This document shows, piece after piece, positions 12,062-23,814 of a stretch of DNA of 64,000 nucleotides; within the stretch, counting starts at the first letter, position 1, and the number at the start of each line of letters is the position of its first letter. The notes beneath the pieces are model-generated. The model was not told the DNA's origin, searched no databases, and saw nothing but the letters and a program-made list of their open reading frames with translations. The DNA is from Proteromonas lacertae (lineage: Eukaryota > Sar > Bigyra > Opalinata > Proteromonadidae): the NCBI GenBank assembly GCA_002245135.1, contig NGBS01000872.1:124001-188000 (forward strand), in the 5' to 3' direction. Position numbers and translations under genes: made by a program.

Positions 12062-14132
12062 ATGAAAATTTCTAAAGATTTAGGTGATAATGGGTATTTA
12101 TGTATGTGATATATTTGATATAGACTATTATTGAATATGATCGAGTTTGGTTTGAGTGATTTTAGTTTGAGACTAGGAAATGGTGAAAATCTGAATGGAA
12201 TCAAATCAATTTTGTGCTATTCAAATGAAATATTTCGAAAAGTGTTAGAAGATCCTCAAGTAGAAGATCCTGTTCCTTTGTCAGAAAACATAAGTAAAGA
12301 GAGTATGTTGATGTTATTCCAATACTATGGAGGTGGTGTAGTAGAAATCCATGAAGAAAATGTTTGTAGTTTGCTGTTATTGAGTTTATATTACAATGAG
12401 AAAGAATTATTTAGTAGATTAAAAGACTATACAATAAATCACATGAATGAAGTAATTGTTAAAGATTTACTAAACAATGTAATGAATGTAGAAATGCTGA
12501 ATGAATTATACAGTTTATGTGATCTATATATTCGAGATAATCTATATATGATGATAGAAACTGAAATAATGAATGAAATCTGTTTAGATGGTTTAAAACA
12601 CATATTGAGTTTAGATAATGTATTGATTGTAAATGAGAATATGTTATTGAATAGTTTGTTGAGATATTATAAAGTGAGAAAGAATGAGATTGAAAAATGT
12701 GTAGAAAATAAGAATGAATTAATGAATTACTTGAATATGTGAATTGGAAAAAAGTGAATTATGAAATAGTTTCATTTGACGAATTGAAAGAATTTGAAAA
12801 TCTTCAAGAAATCACAATAAAGTTATCAAAATGTGATGTTAGTCATAAATACTGTTCAATTCCGAAATTATCCAATTCTAAATTCCAATCAATACTTCAA
12901 AAATACTATTTAAATCCAGAATTACTGAATAGATTTGAAGGTATATTTATTATTATTATGAGAATGAATAGAAGAAAATCTATATGAGTTATGTAGAAAT
13001 GGATGTAGATGAAGATATAAAGCTAATATTAGAATGTGATGATATAAAGTTGATAAAAATCCTGTTAATAATTCTAATCAGAATTAAAACATGAATATGA
13101 AATTCCTAAAAATCAAAAGTGGAAGTTGTTTTTTGATATATTGAAGAGTATAGAGAATGATAATGATAAAAATGAAGAAATAACTATCGAAAGTCTATCA
13201 AATTTCATTGAATGGTATATATAATATATATAATAATATATTATATAGTTGATTCGATAAAATCATTTGTGAAACTTGTGGATATGAGATTTTTTTAAAA
13301 CTGTTGAATATTGAATCATTATCTTTCGAAAAATGTGATTTAATAATCAATTATGTAAAAGAAAATGAAATGATAGAAAGTGAAGAAAAAGAAATTAGTG
13401 ATAAAAGAAATAATGAAAGAAAATGAATATGAATATGGAATTAATCAGAATATTCCAATAAAATGTGAATTTGATGGAGAAGAATGTGAATTTTCAGTTA
13501 AACCATCATTACCAAATGGTTTAATATTGAATGAGAAAACAGGTGAAATAAGTGGAAAAGTGAATGAAGAAATGAATAAAAGTGAATATGAAATAGAATG
13601 TAAACAAATGAATATAAAACAGATATTCAGAATATCATTGAAAATTATTGCGATATTTATTGAAGATTATAAAAGTGGTGGAATGTCAATAAGTGAAAAT
13701 GGCAGAAAATTAACTTGTAATGATGGTAATTATAACCATTGTTATTTGAATATGAAACTAGAAAAGAATATTTATCATTTAAGATATAAATCCATATTTA
13801 AACAATATCATCGTCCAGGATTTGGAGTTTCAACAATCAATAATTACAGTGGATATGATTATTATAAACATCAATCATGTTTAACAATATGGATTCAAAA
13901 TTCAACCCAATTATTTGGATCAAACCAAGTCACTAATCCTAATTATACAAATCACAATGGAGATGAATATGAGTATGTTGTGAATATGAAAGAAAGAACA
14001 ATATCAATAAAACAAAATAATGGAGAAGAATATCAAATATTCAGAAATATTCCTTCACCATTATATCCATTTGTTGTTATGGATTATGAGAATGAAAATA
14101 TCGAATTATTATCAGTGTCAATTGAAGATTAA
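12062..14132 (+). pseudogene. BTB-BACK-HePIG-SPRY gene, copy 1 (decaying)
   Basis: Near-identical to the gene at 37362-39490. A 30-nt intron (12094-12123) follows the short first exon MKISKDLGDN. A BTB domain (FSLRLGNGENLN to CSLLLLSLYYNEKELF) and BACK-like helices are intact, then the frame breaks by loss of one T near 12718. Another one-base difference lies near 12990 and about 50 bp present in copy 2 are missing just before the putative-Ig (HePIG) domain. The C-terminal HePIG (PSLPNGLILNEKTGEISG) and SPRY-like part (MKERTISIKQN, RNIPSPLYPF) remain open. Several lesions suggest a pseudogene, though homopolymer assembly errors could explain part. Confidence 0.65.
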
Positions 14133-14189
14133 TACTGTTATGTTATTTGAAGTTGTTTATTTATAAAATACACACAAATTAAAAACAAA

Positions 14190-14715
14190 TTAATTATCTG
14201 TTGAATTTTCACTCTTTACTTGTGCTTGTTCTTCTTTAATTGGAGGAGGTGGTGGTGGTGGAGGTAGACCTTGTCCATTTTGTGTTATTTGTGAATTTAG
14301 ATTCTGTTGTTGTTGAGAAGGCATTATTGGCATCATCGGCATCGGTGGCATTCCTGGCATCGGTGGTGGCATTGGCATTGGAGGCATTCCTGGAATTTGC
14401 ATTTGCTTCATGAATTGAGGCATTGCAGGCATGATAGGCATTGGTACTGGAGGTGGAGCTATTACTGGAGGAGGCGCTGTTACTCCTAATGGAACTGGAG
14501 GTGTTTCACCTTTTTCTATCATTTTTTCTAATATCTAGTGAAATAAAATTTATTTGTAGCAATAATACTGCTTTAAAGTATATTTGTACATTCTCTCTAT
14601 GTCTCCAACCCCAAGCATGTTCTTTTCTGCTTTTATACTAACAATAAATATTAAATTGAAAATATACTGAATCACTCTTCAAATATGTATTACAATAATC
14701 ACAATAATATCTCAT
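14190..14715 (-). CDS. SNRPC: U1 snRNP protein C
   Basis: Three exons (introns 30 and 34 nt) give about 154 residues, the family's normal length. The N-terminus MRYYCDYCNTYLKSDS and, across the first intron, KSRKEHAWGWRHRENV rebuild the U1-C type C2H2 zinc finger. The finger stabilises U1 snRNA pairing with the 5' splice site. The C-terminus is the typical Pro/Met-rich tail with repeats of GMPPMPM and a poly-Pro run. The GAGGTAATCAAGCC element sits about 45-60 bp upstream of the ATG and is nearly repeated upstream of uL1m. Confidence 0.92.
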
Positions 14716-14837
14716 TATAATTCAAAAAACAAAAAAAGAAAACTAAGTTTGAATGAGGTAATCAAGCCTATATTACATTTTTCTTTTTTAAAACATCACA
14801 TTAACATACACATAATTAAAAAACATATATAAATATT

Positions 14838-17800
14838 CTATGGACATTCTGTCAACCATGCAAAACGAGGGAAGATCAATTTTGTATAATAAATAGCTCC
14901 TTCCTCAAATTGCAACTCAGAATTGAACTTAAGTTTAGATTTTTCTACTCCTTGGATATATATTGATTTTACATGTTCATTTTGTATCTTTTTATTGTTG
15001 AACATTAAATTAGTACATTGTATTAAATACAAAGCGATTTCTTGAGTATCTTGGAATAAATCTTTAACAAGAGGATAAGCTAATTTGCATTTCTTAGATA
15101 TACATTCTTCTATCACCTCTTTTTCCAACTCTTTATTAAATTCATCTAATTTCGTATAAGGCATTACACTAATTATTGATAATAGCAAGTATTTAATATT
15201 AACAGTATTAGCTGGAGCATCATATGAGTTTAATCTACTATATATCTTCAACATTTGTCTAAATTGACCATTAATACTCTTCATCTTCAAGACTTTCTTA
15301 ATATCATAAGCAGATAAATACATATTACACGGATCACTCTTATCTTTCTTCATTCTCTCTATTTCATCATCAATGATCTTCTTCAAAATAAGATATGTTA
15401 TATTATTGCTTACTATATAATCCATTAAAGCAGTCCATATCTTATATGAAATAATCTTTTCAGCATCAGCAACTCCTCCATTATGATACATCAATGGTTC
15501 AATTGGTTTCTCTTGAATATCAGCTTGTTTTAATGGATATACACATCTTTCACCTGGTGGTACATAATCACTAGATGCTGAAGTATCTAATGCCATTTTT
15601 TCAAATTCTTCATATGCAATTTCACCATCTCCATTAGAATCATAGATTGATATTAAATATTCTACTTCTTTACGACTTACTATGAAACCAGCACTTATAA
15701 ATAACTATATATATAATAATAATAATAATTAATATATACATGATAAATAACATATTTATCCATAGATCTTCTTTGGGCTAAATCCATTCTTTTAAATGCT
15801 GATTTAATCTCCTGTTTACTAAATGTTCTTTCAGTAATATCTGTTTCATCAACTTCACCATTATTATAACTCACTTCATTGATCTGTATAGCTTCATAAT
15901 CAAATTCACTTATATCTTTCTTATTCGTTCTATATCTCTCATCATAGCAATGAGCTGTACGATGTCTTTGAGGGAATTTCACTCCATTTGGTCCTTGGAA
16001 ATCTAACTTCAAATGTACTTCACCATGTGGACGATTCTGCTTCCACATATTCTCTTCTTTACCTAATGAAACCCACACATCAGTTGTACCTGTCTTATAA
16101 GTTGATTCTAATTTCAATTTACCTGTACCAATTAGTTCATTTTCTTCAGTATGTTTATCTACATGATATACTTCTACTATCATCATATCATGGTCAATTA
16201 TATCATATTTATAAGTCTCATTCCAGATCGGATCAGATCCTTTACTACCTTGATCAATAGCTTGAGTTTGAAAGAATGGACTGAATAAATCATCTGATTT
16301 AATACCATTAGCTATTACTTTACAATAAGGTATGAGTTTATCTTCATTCTTTAATGATAAATCTCTTGCTTCTAGTATATCTACTGTTAATATTCCAGCT
16401 GGATAGAATATAATAGACAATTCTATTTCTCCAATACAACTATCACCATTAAACACTTTGTAGAACGTATCAATTTCACCAGCTTCATACATAATGGACA
16501 AAATATCTAATTGACAATCTCCGAGTAATACTTCACCACTGTCAACACTAAATAATGACATAACAAAGTAGAAAAAGAATTAAAGAAACATAATTGTTAT
16601 ATATTATATATATTAAAATGATATGAAATTAGTCCAAGTATTATTGTTTATTACAAATGTATATTTATCATTATTATTAAATCTACCTGCATAACCATCA
16701 GTATTCACTATATCACCTCTTAATATTTGATTCTCACCAAACTATATAATAATAATAATAATAATAATATACTTTAAATTCTACACAAATATTTGATTTC
16801 TTAGTTACATCTAATAATCTCAAATTTTTATATCTCTTCAATTCAACTTCAATATATCCTTTCCTCAATGGTGTAAATAATGGTTCAAATCGTATCTTAC
16901 CATCTTTCTTCTTTTCACCAGAATCATTATATCTAAATAAATCAATTGTTTTTACATTTATATTCTGAGTATTACTGATTATATCTAAGATAGATAATCG
17001 ACATTCTCCCAATAATTCATCCGTTTCACTATCTATTATTTGTATATGCATATTCATATCATTGTTATTAATGAAATTACGAGGATTCTTTATATCAAAT
17101 GTTAAGATTTCTTTATTAAATTCAGGTGTAACTGTTGTATGTGCAAATATTGAACTTTCTTTAATTATTTTATTTGCATTATGACCTATTGATATCTGTA
17201 CATAAGGACTGATTAATCTGTTGGGACTATACAAATTAATAGCTTTAATTAATGTTATTGTTAATCTTCCAGCTCTTATATGGTATTTCTTTATTAATTC
17301 ATCAATTGTTAATACTCCATTAACTCTATTAGAACTTACTGTGGAGGTTGAATCTATAGTGGTGGATTCTTCAATGGATGTTCCACTTTCACTATTACTA
17401 CTGTTGCTGGTTGTCGTTCTAGTTCTAGTTGTGGTTGATAAAGTAGTTGTATTGTCATTGGATAAGGATTTTTTACTATCACTTTTGGATATTGATGTTG
17501 TTCTGGATGTTGTGGTTTGTGGTATTGGTTTATTCTTTGATGAAGTTGAAGAAGAGGAAGACTGTCTTTTAATCTCATCTTCTGATTCACTTTTCTTATC
17601 TTCTTCTTCTTCTTCTTCTTTTTCTTTGGGAAATTCTTGTTTCTTTTCTTCTGATTTTACTGAAGAACTCTTGTTTCCTGATTCTTGTGACGATTCACTT
17701 TTTCTTTCATCTGATTCTTCAGAATGTGAATGATTTTCTTGTTCATCACTATGATTACTTTTCTTTTCTTGATTTTCTATTTCTCTCTTTACTTCTTCTC

Positions 17801-18010
17801 CATCACTACTCTCTGATCCTATATTTCAATTATTAACATTTAAAAATATACCAGATAAACTTCCAGATCTAGATAATTCAGAACCACTGTATGAAGTCCC
17901 AGATCTACTAGCACTAGTTTCAGATCCAGAACTAGTTGAACCAGATGAACCTATAAATAATATCACAATATAATCTTACCAGAAACTGAGGATCCGCTAT
18001 TATCACTCAT
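14838..18010 (-). CDS. multi-C2-domain EF-hand protein
   Basis: About 995 residues in six exons. The first ~250 residues are Ser/Glu/Thr-rich and probably disordered. Three C2-like domains follow: RAGRLTITLIKAINL with SPYVQISIG; KGYIEVELKRYKNLRL; and AGILTVDILEARDLS with DKLIPYCKV. An EF-hand loop DSNGDGEIAYEEF has canonical Ca ligands, followed by ~250 helical residues. This suggests a Ca2+-regulated membrane-binding protein. Four introns are ordinary GTAA/GTAT...TAG; the fifth (16568-16624) has AT-AC ends and U12-like signals and joins the two halves of the second C2 domain in frame. If that intron were not real, the gene would split in two. Confidence 0.78.
16568..16624 (-). other. candidate U12-type AT-AC intron
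   Basis: On the minus strand this 57-nt segment starts ATATCATTTT and ends TTTTTCTAC. A branch-like TTCTTTAAT lies 12 nt from the 3' end and matches the U12 consensus TTCCTTRAY at 8 of 9 positions. Removing it joins WTNF to FVMSLFSVDSGEV in phase 0 and completes a C2 domain. I found no GT-AG alternative that keeps the frame. Confidence 0.65.
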
Positions 18011-18234
18011 TTTTTTAATACGTTGGCTCGAACAGAGTGGTTTGAAAGTTTTAGTCCTTTCTATTGATTTATATTTTGAAAATTAAATGTTCATAAAATG
18101 TTTACGTGTGATAAATAGATCATAATAACTATTCTTATATGTTTAGCAGGTAAAGAACTAAGCAAAGTAAGAATTTAAATTTTGTGGTCAACTCAGATCG
18201 TGAATCCTCAAATCAAGTTTTGCATTTTTCTTTT

Positions 18235-19632
18235 ATGACACAAAACATAAAACCAATACGTATATTCCATTATGCTTATGCTTTTATAGCTGACCAAATT
18301 GGGAGGGAACAATTTGAAAAGTATCTCAAAGAAAATCCTGCCGAAAGACAATTACTTTATGCCTTTGAAACAAAGCTGAAAAGAAAGTATTTATATATTG
18401 AGTAATGTATAGTGAATTTCAAAGATCAGTTACTATCGCTCAAGGAACATTACAGACAATGATTGAAGTTGTATTATTAAATCGAATATTAAATTGATAG
18501 ATCAAATCATTTGAGAGAATAAAGCCAAATCCTTCCAAATTATTAGGATATATACTTGCTTTAGGAAATCATCTAATAAATTCCAATCCCAAACGTATAA
18601 ACATATATTATATAAAATAACCAATAGAATTCATTGTATCAAATATTGTAAGAATAATACTAAAACTCTCAAACGAAGCAATCATTGACAAACACAACGA
18701 ATTTGAATCACCTACTAAAACACCAATATCAACTCCCAAAACTACTACACCACCAGGTTCTCAAACCTTTACGTTCGCCTATCAATCAAAAGAAGAATTA
18801 CCAGCCTTGACAAGATCCTTTTCAGTAAGGGCAATTCATTTTGACCAGCCTTATCATGGTATTATTAAGAAGATAGTTGGATTAGTGACAGATTTTGCTA
18901 AAGAGATATTGACAGATGATGATGTTGATTTATCAGCTGAAAATACATATGCTACTGATCATATACATCAAAAGTATATATATAATTATTATTTATAGTG
19001 AAATTATAATGACATTTGGTTATTCAACATCAGTATTAAGATATTTAAAAGCAGCTGCAATTCATAGAAACTTTGAAGTGTATGTTGTAGAATCATCACC
19101 CAGTTATTGTGGTAGAGAAATGGCTAAAGATTTAATAAAAGCGATGGATATTAAAAAGAAAGTAACAATTACATTAATCCATGATAATGAAGTATATACA
19201 ATAATGGCAAGAGTGAATAAAGTAATAGTTGGTGCTAGTTATGTAACTGCTGATGGTGGATTCTTTGGTTTAGCAGGAATGAATATAGTTACACTCTCAG
19301 CTAAAGCATTTGCAGTTCCTGTTATTTGTATTGTTCCAATCTATAAAGTATCTATATTTCTATTATATTAATAGATGTGTCCTTTGTATTGTCATGATGT
19401 TGATTCATTTATTGAAACATTATCTCCATTACAAATCATGTCACAATCTGAGATGGATTGTCCTCTTGATAAAGTTACATTTATTAATCCAGCATTAGAT
19501 TATGTTACTCCTGATAATATTTCTTTATATATAACACCAAGTGGTGATGCTTTACCTTCTTATATATATAGAATATTAAGTGATTATTATTCATTTGAAG
19601 ATGAATTAAAAATATCAACTACAATGGATTAA
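18235..19632 (+). CDS. EIF2B2: translation initiation factor eIF2B subunit beta
   Basis: Six exons (introns 25-33 nt) give about 418 residues. The Rossmann-like C-terminal half shows the eIF2B regulatory-subunit motifs: HIHQNEIIMTFGYS, EVYVVESSPSYCGREMA, RVNKVIVGASYVTADGG, AKAFAVPVICIVP, and the beta-type ending NPALDYVTPDNISLYIT with PSYIYRILSDYY. eIF2B is the guanine nucleotide exchange factor that recycles eIF2; the beta subunit sits in its regulatory core. The N-terminal helical half (SNIVRIILKLSNEAI) is also recognisable. I chose ATG 18235; residues upstream remain open for about 17 codons without another ATG. Confidence 0.88.
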
Positions 19633-19751
19633 TTATTATTGTTATTATTAATCTAATAAAATTTTTGTTTTGATGATTTTTGTTTTGAAAATAAAAATAA
19701 CATAAAATAAAAAAACCTAGTAACTAAATTGATAAATAAAATAAAAGAATT

Positions 19752-21180
19752 CTATTTATTGTCAATAGAAGAATATAATAAAATATATCCTGTTGAATCA
19801 ATTTTACCATCTTTCAAACAAGTTCCATAAGGCAAATAGGGATAATAATTAATCTATTATAAATATACATAATATATATACATTAACATTATGATCATCT
19901 AATATAATATACTTATTTCCATCATCTACTGTACAAACATAATGACCTGATAAACCACTATGACCAATATGAACAATTGTTCCACTTAATATATAATGCG
20001 GTGAAATACAATCATCATCTAAACTCTGTATTGGAACTCTTAGACTGTATGGATATAAAACTCTTGAACATAATTTCTCCAAGTCTTTTATCTTATCATT
20101 ATATTTGAATCTTTTAATATGAATAATTAGTAATGGAGGTAGTTTTGATATTCTAATTGATTTTTCAGCATCTTGAAGACTATTACATTTCTGACAGAAA
20201 AATTGATTTGATCCATTCAGATGTTCAACATCACAATACTTTCTTAAAGAATCAGTCAAAGATACATTTGGAACAACATCAACAGATAAATGTAGAAAAG
20301 TCTCTTTAGAAACAGATATATTATTGCAAGTCAAACATTTCACAGTTGATACAATAGTACCTTCAAATAAATCTTCAATAAATGTCTTTATATTATTACT
20401 ATTAGTTGTTGTTGTTGTTGTTGTTGTTGTAGAATTATTTGTCAAAGTTGGTGATGATGTTTGAGGAGGAGTGTTTGATATATCAATTGGTATTTCGATT
20501 TCTGGTTGTAAAACACATGACTTTGACTGCGATCCAACTAATGCATTCCTATCATTATCCGATGATGGAGGTGGTAGTGATCTTGGTGTATCATTATTAC
20601 AGTATCTATCATTCTCATCAACTTCAACTTCAACTTCCTCTTCTTCACCTCCTTCTTCTTCACCTTCACCACTATTCTCTTGTTCTAGTTGTAGTGTAGT
20701 ATCTTTTAATCTTCTTTTACTATTATTACTATGATTATTCTTTTCTTGTTTGGTTATTGATGATTTTATTGTATCTGAAATATCATTTAATAAATACATT
20801 AAGAATTCATGTGCATCTTGTTGTTCTGATGAGCCAAACATGTGTGATTTATTAAATATTGAAGATATAAATGATCTAGGGCTCACATAAGTGTCATTAT
20901 CAACATAAAGTACTGACAATTCATTAAAAGTCTCATATAAAAGATATCCTAAATCTTCTTCATCTCCATCATTAGCTCTTTCCTTTTGAATATGACAATA
21001 TTGCTCCTCTATCTTAATTCTAAATGAGTCACAATAATAAAGCAATTGTATTACTGAATTCGCATAACAGGTACATCCATAATTTCTAAGACCTATGTAG
21101 AACCTTTTTCTTGGAGGAGGTAGTTGTTTTACTTGTTTATGAGAATTAATGTTATTAGGTATAGATACAGAACCTCCCAT
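19752..21180 (-). CDS. ubiquitin carboxyl-terminal hydrolase, USP12/USP46-like
   Basis: Two exons (one 28-nt intron near the 3' end) give about 466 residues. The Cys box is GLRNYGCTCYANSVIQLLYY and the His box SGHYVCTVDDGNKYIILDD. Zinc-binding pairs CLTCNN and CQKCNS are present. The splice restores the C-terminal ending STGYILLYSS, as in USP12/USP46. The N-terminus MGGSVSIP has Gly2 and Ser6, a possible myristoylation signal. Between the Cys box and the zinc ribbon lies an acidic, poly-Thr insertion of about 120 residues that is not typical of the family. Function: removal of ubiquitin from substrates; animal relatives need WD-repeat activators. Confidence 0.88.
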
Positions 21181-21358
21181 TTAGATAATAATGTGCAGAT
21201 TGTCTATTCACTACAATGGAAGTGTATAAATCATAAAATTCAAAAAATATAAATTAGTAACGGATTATTTTCTTTCGTTTTTAAAAACACTCAAAATCTT
21301 TTTTAACTACATACCATTCACAACAATTTCATAAAATTTTTATGTACATTATAACTAT

Positions 21359-21541
21359 TTAACTAAAAAAGCCAAAAAAACTCCACGAACCTTGTGAAGA
21401 ATCATCTTTGGAATTATAATCATCATTATCATCATCTGCTGACATTAATCCAGCAGATCTCATCACATTTATTTCTTTTAACAACCTATTAACATCTCTT
21501 TCCAATTCAGCAATTCTTTCAGATCTAATTATCAAAATATA

Positions 21542-21579
<38 letters not shown>

Positions 21580-22514
21580 CTTTTGTGTTAGACTATCCAT
21601 CAACACTTGTTCCATTGTTTGATACTGTTCCAAATCACTATTATTCTTTTGTATAATCCTTTTAGATTCTTCTAATTTCTTTAATAAATAATTATAATCA
21701 TTTGTATCAGTATTGTTGTTGCTACTATTGCTGTTGTTTATTTGTATTGATAATGATGGAATAAATGATAATGTAGTAGGCATAGTATAAGATAAATTAT
21801 GCTTTATATTTCTATTATTATTTGATTTGTTAAGTTTTGAATCGTTGATTAATTGTAGTATTTGTTTTTGACACATTTCATATTGTATTTTCAACTTATT
21901 AAACTGTTCATTTAGCTTATTATATTCTATTTTATCCTTATGTGATTGTTCTTGTAATATTGACTGATATTCTGTATTCGTAACCCAATCAATACCATTT
22001 ATATTGACAGGAGGACCTAGTAAAGATAATGTAGATTGATATTGAAGATGTAAGTCTGATAATGATTGAATAACTCTTTCTATAGCTTCTTGTTGTGGTT
22101 TAACGACTGATGGAGATATGGATATAGTTGTATCTATTACATTGGATATTCTATTTATTAGTGTTTTCTCTAAATCACAGATTGAATTGTAGTATCTTTC
22201 TAACATATCCCAGATTGTAGTAGGATCGATCTTAAAATATATATTAATATTATTTATACACTTTGGACAAAATCTAGGAGTGAGGTTTGAGTATTTTCAT
22301 CTACTATTTCTGTATTTGATAATTTTAATACTTCTTCAGTTTGTGTGGAATTTTCATTTAGTAAATTAACTATTTCTGGATATTTTATTTTGAAGTTTTG
22401 TTGAATATTACTAACTAAATGCTTTACTTCGTCCATATTTTCCTTATATAATGAGAATGCATTCTTTCCATAGGCTAACAACTGTGAGTTGTAGGATTTG
22501 AATTCTACAGACAT
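21359..22514 (-). CDS. coiled-coil protein, unrecognised
   Basis: Three exons give about 360 residues. The first intron ends AAG rather than TAG; the second holds a TA microsatellite. The sequence is rich in Gln, Asn, Leu and Ser with long helical, coiled-coil-like segments (QPQ/QEA region, then LLKKLEESKRIIQKN) and an acidic, Trp/Phe-containing tail ending SWSFFGFFS. It has an Asn-rich loop in the middle. I do not recognise the family. Start at ATG 22514, since the codon three positions earlier is only TTG. Confidence 0.6.
21545..21576. repeat. TA dinucleotide microsatellite inside an intron
   Basis: About 16 TA units, lying within the second intron of the coiled-coil gene at 21359-22514. 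Similar but shorter TA runs sit just after the GTAT donor in many introns of this window. Confidence 0.9.
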
Positions 22515-22694
22515 CAAAAAAGTGCAATTTATTAAAAATTAAAAATAGGTTTATCAAAATTTTCGAAACACCATCATATTTTCATTCTTTGATATACAAT
22601 GATATTCACTTTCATTTTCTTGTTTTTTAAAGTTTTATGTTATACAAACACAACATATGTTAAATAAAATGAAAAGAATTATATAAATGTAAAC

Positions 22695-23704
22695 CTAAAA
22701 AACAGATCTTTTTATAACTAATTTTTTATATCTAGCATCCATATACTTATCCCTAACAGAAGGATCTGGAGAAATACTATATATAGAAGCTTCTTTTTTT
22801 CTTCTATTATGCTTCATTGATCGATAATAACTTGATAATACCGAATAAACATCAACTTCTCTTGTTGTTAATTGCAAAGCAATCATTTCAGGAAATAAAT
22901 TCTTTAATAATTTTTCTCTGAAGTAAAATGCACCTTCTACTAATTCTTTAATTTCATGGCACATTAAAATAAAACAACTTTTATTAAATTGGTATTTTGG
23001 AGGTAATGCATATTTATGAATCATATCTTCAAATGTTTTGGGAAATTTATCAATATATTGACCTGCTTCTTTTCTTAATTCACAATATTCATCTGCATCT
23101 ATTATTTCATTACAATTTGTATCTAGTAGAACAAACAGTAAATGAACTAATTCTGTTCTTGAAATAAACATTATATAACATGTTATTAATAGAAATTCAC
23201 TCCAATCTACATTGTTATTATAATCAATATCATATAAAAAAAATAGAGCTTCACCAAAAAATTGTTCTTTTAAGGTTAATACTTTTAAAAAGTGAGGTAA
23301 ATCAAAGGTATTTTTACCTAATCCACAAATGTAGTGGAAGTATTTATAAATAGTCTGTAAATCTTGAGGTTTTGCTTCTAGTAGTGTAGTGAGCTTCTTT
23401 GCATCATCTGAAAGTAAGTCTATTGGATTATCGAAGCAAATAAACTTATATCTTAAAAATGCTGGTGGCTATATAATGTAAAACTCAATAATAAATACTT
23501 GCCAACCATTCTTCACTGTTACATCCATTGCTTCAAATGAACTAGCAACAGCAACTAAACATATTATATCTCATAAGAATACACGAAATATTTCTGTTCT
23601 GTATAATAGCATCATTATCCGGAACAAATTCTTCAACCTAAATCGAATTGAGTAACCTTTTCTTCTGTTCCACTGTTTTTAGAGATCTTTCTACTGTCGT
23701 TCAT
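22695..23704 (-). CDS. EF-hand calcium-binding protein
   Basis: About 310 residues in four exons. Two adjacent EF-hand loops lie in the middle: LYDIDYNNNVDWSEF and LLDTNCNEIIDADEY, both with acidic residues at the Ca positions; the first lacks a canonical Glu only by spacing. A helical C-terminus carries basic patches (HNRRKKEA). The arrangement resembles recoverin-like or axonemal EF-hand proteins, but I cannot name it. The 5' end is uncertain: keeping the frame needs an intron of only 19 nt at 23638-23656. The start codon lies 110 bp from the divergent LRR-IQ gene. Confidence 0.65.
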
Positions 23705-23814
23705 AATTTAATGTCTATAATCTAATGAACATGTGATTTGAAGGTTTATAAAAGTTTTGAAACGCTTAAAAAGCTTGACTATGTCAAACCTTTAGATGTT
23801 TAAATAAATCCTTA
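23705..23814. promoter_or_regulatory. 110-bp bidirectional promoter
   Basis: The gap between the EF-hand gene and the LRR-IQ gene contains AAAGCTTGACTATGTCAAACC (23770-23790), i.e. GCTTGA followed by TCAAAC, the same pair of elements seen in several other divergent gaps. Function inferred. Confidence 0.5.

Noticed and set aside
17221-17733. Long plus-strand frame of Leu/Val/Asp-rich sequence
   Set aside because: It is the reverse of the Ser/Glu/Thr-rich coding part of the C2 gene and has no motifs of its own. The same applies to 14307-14641 and 20439-20734.
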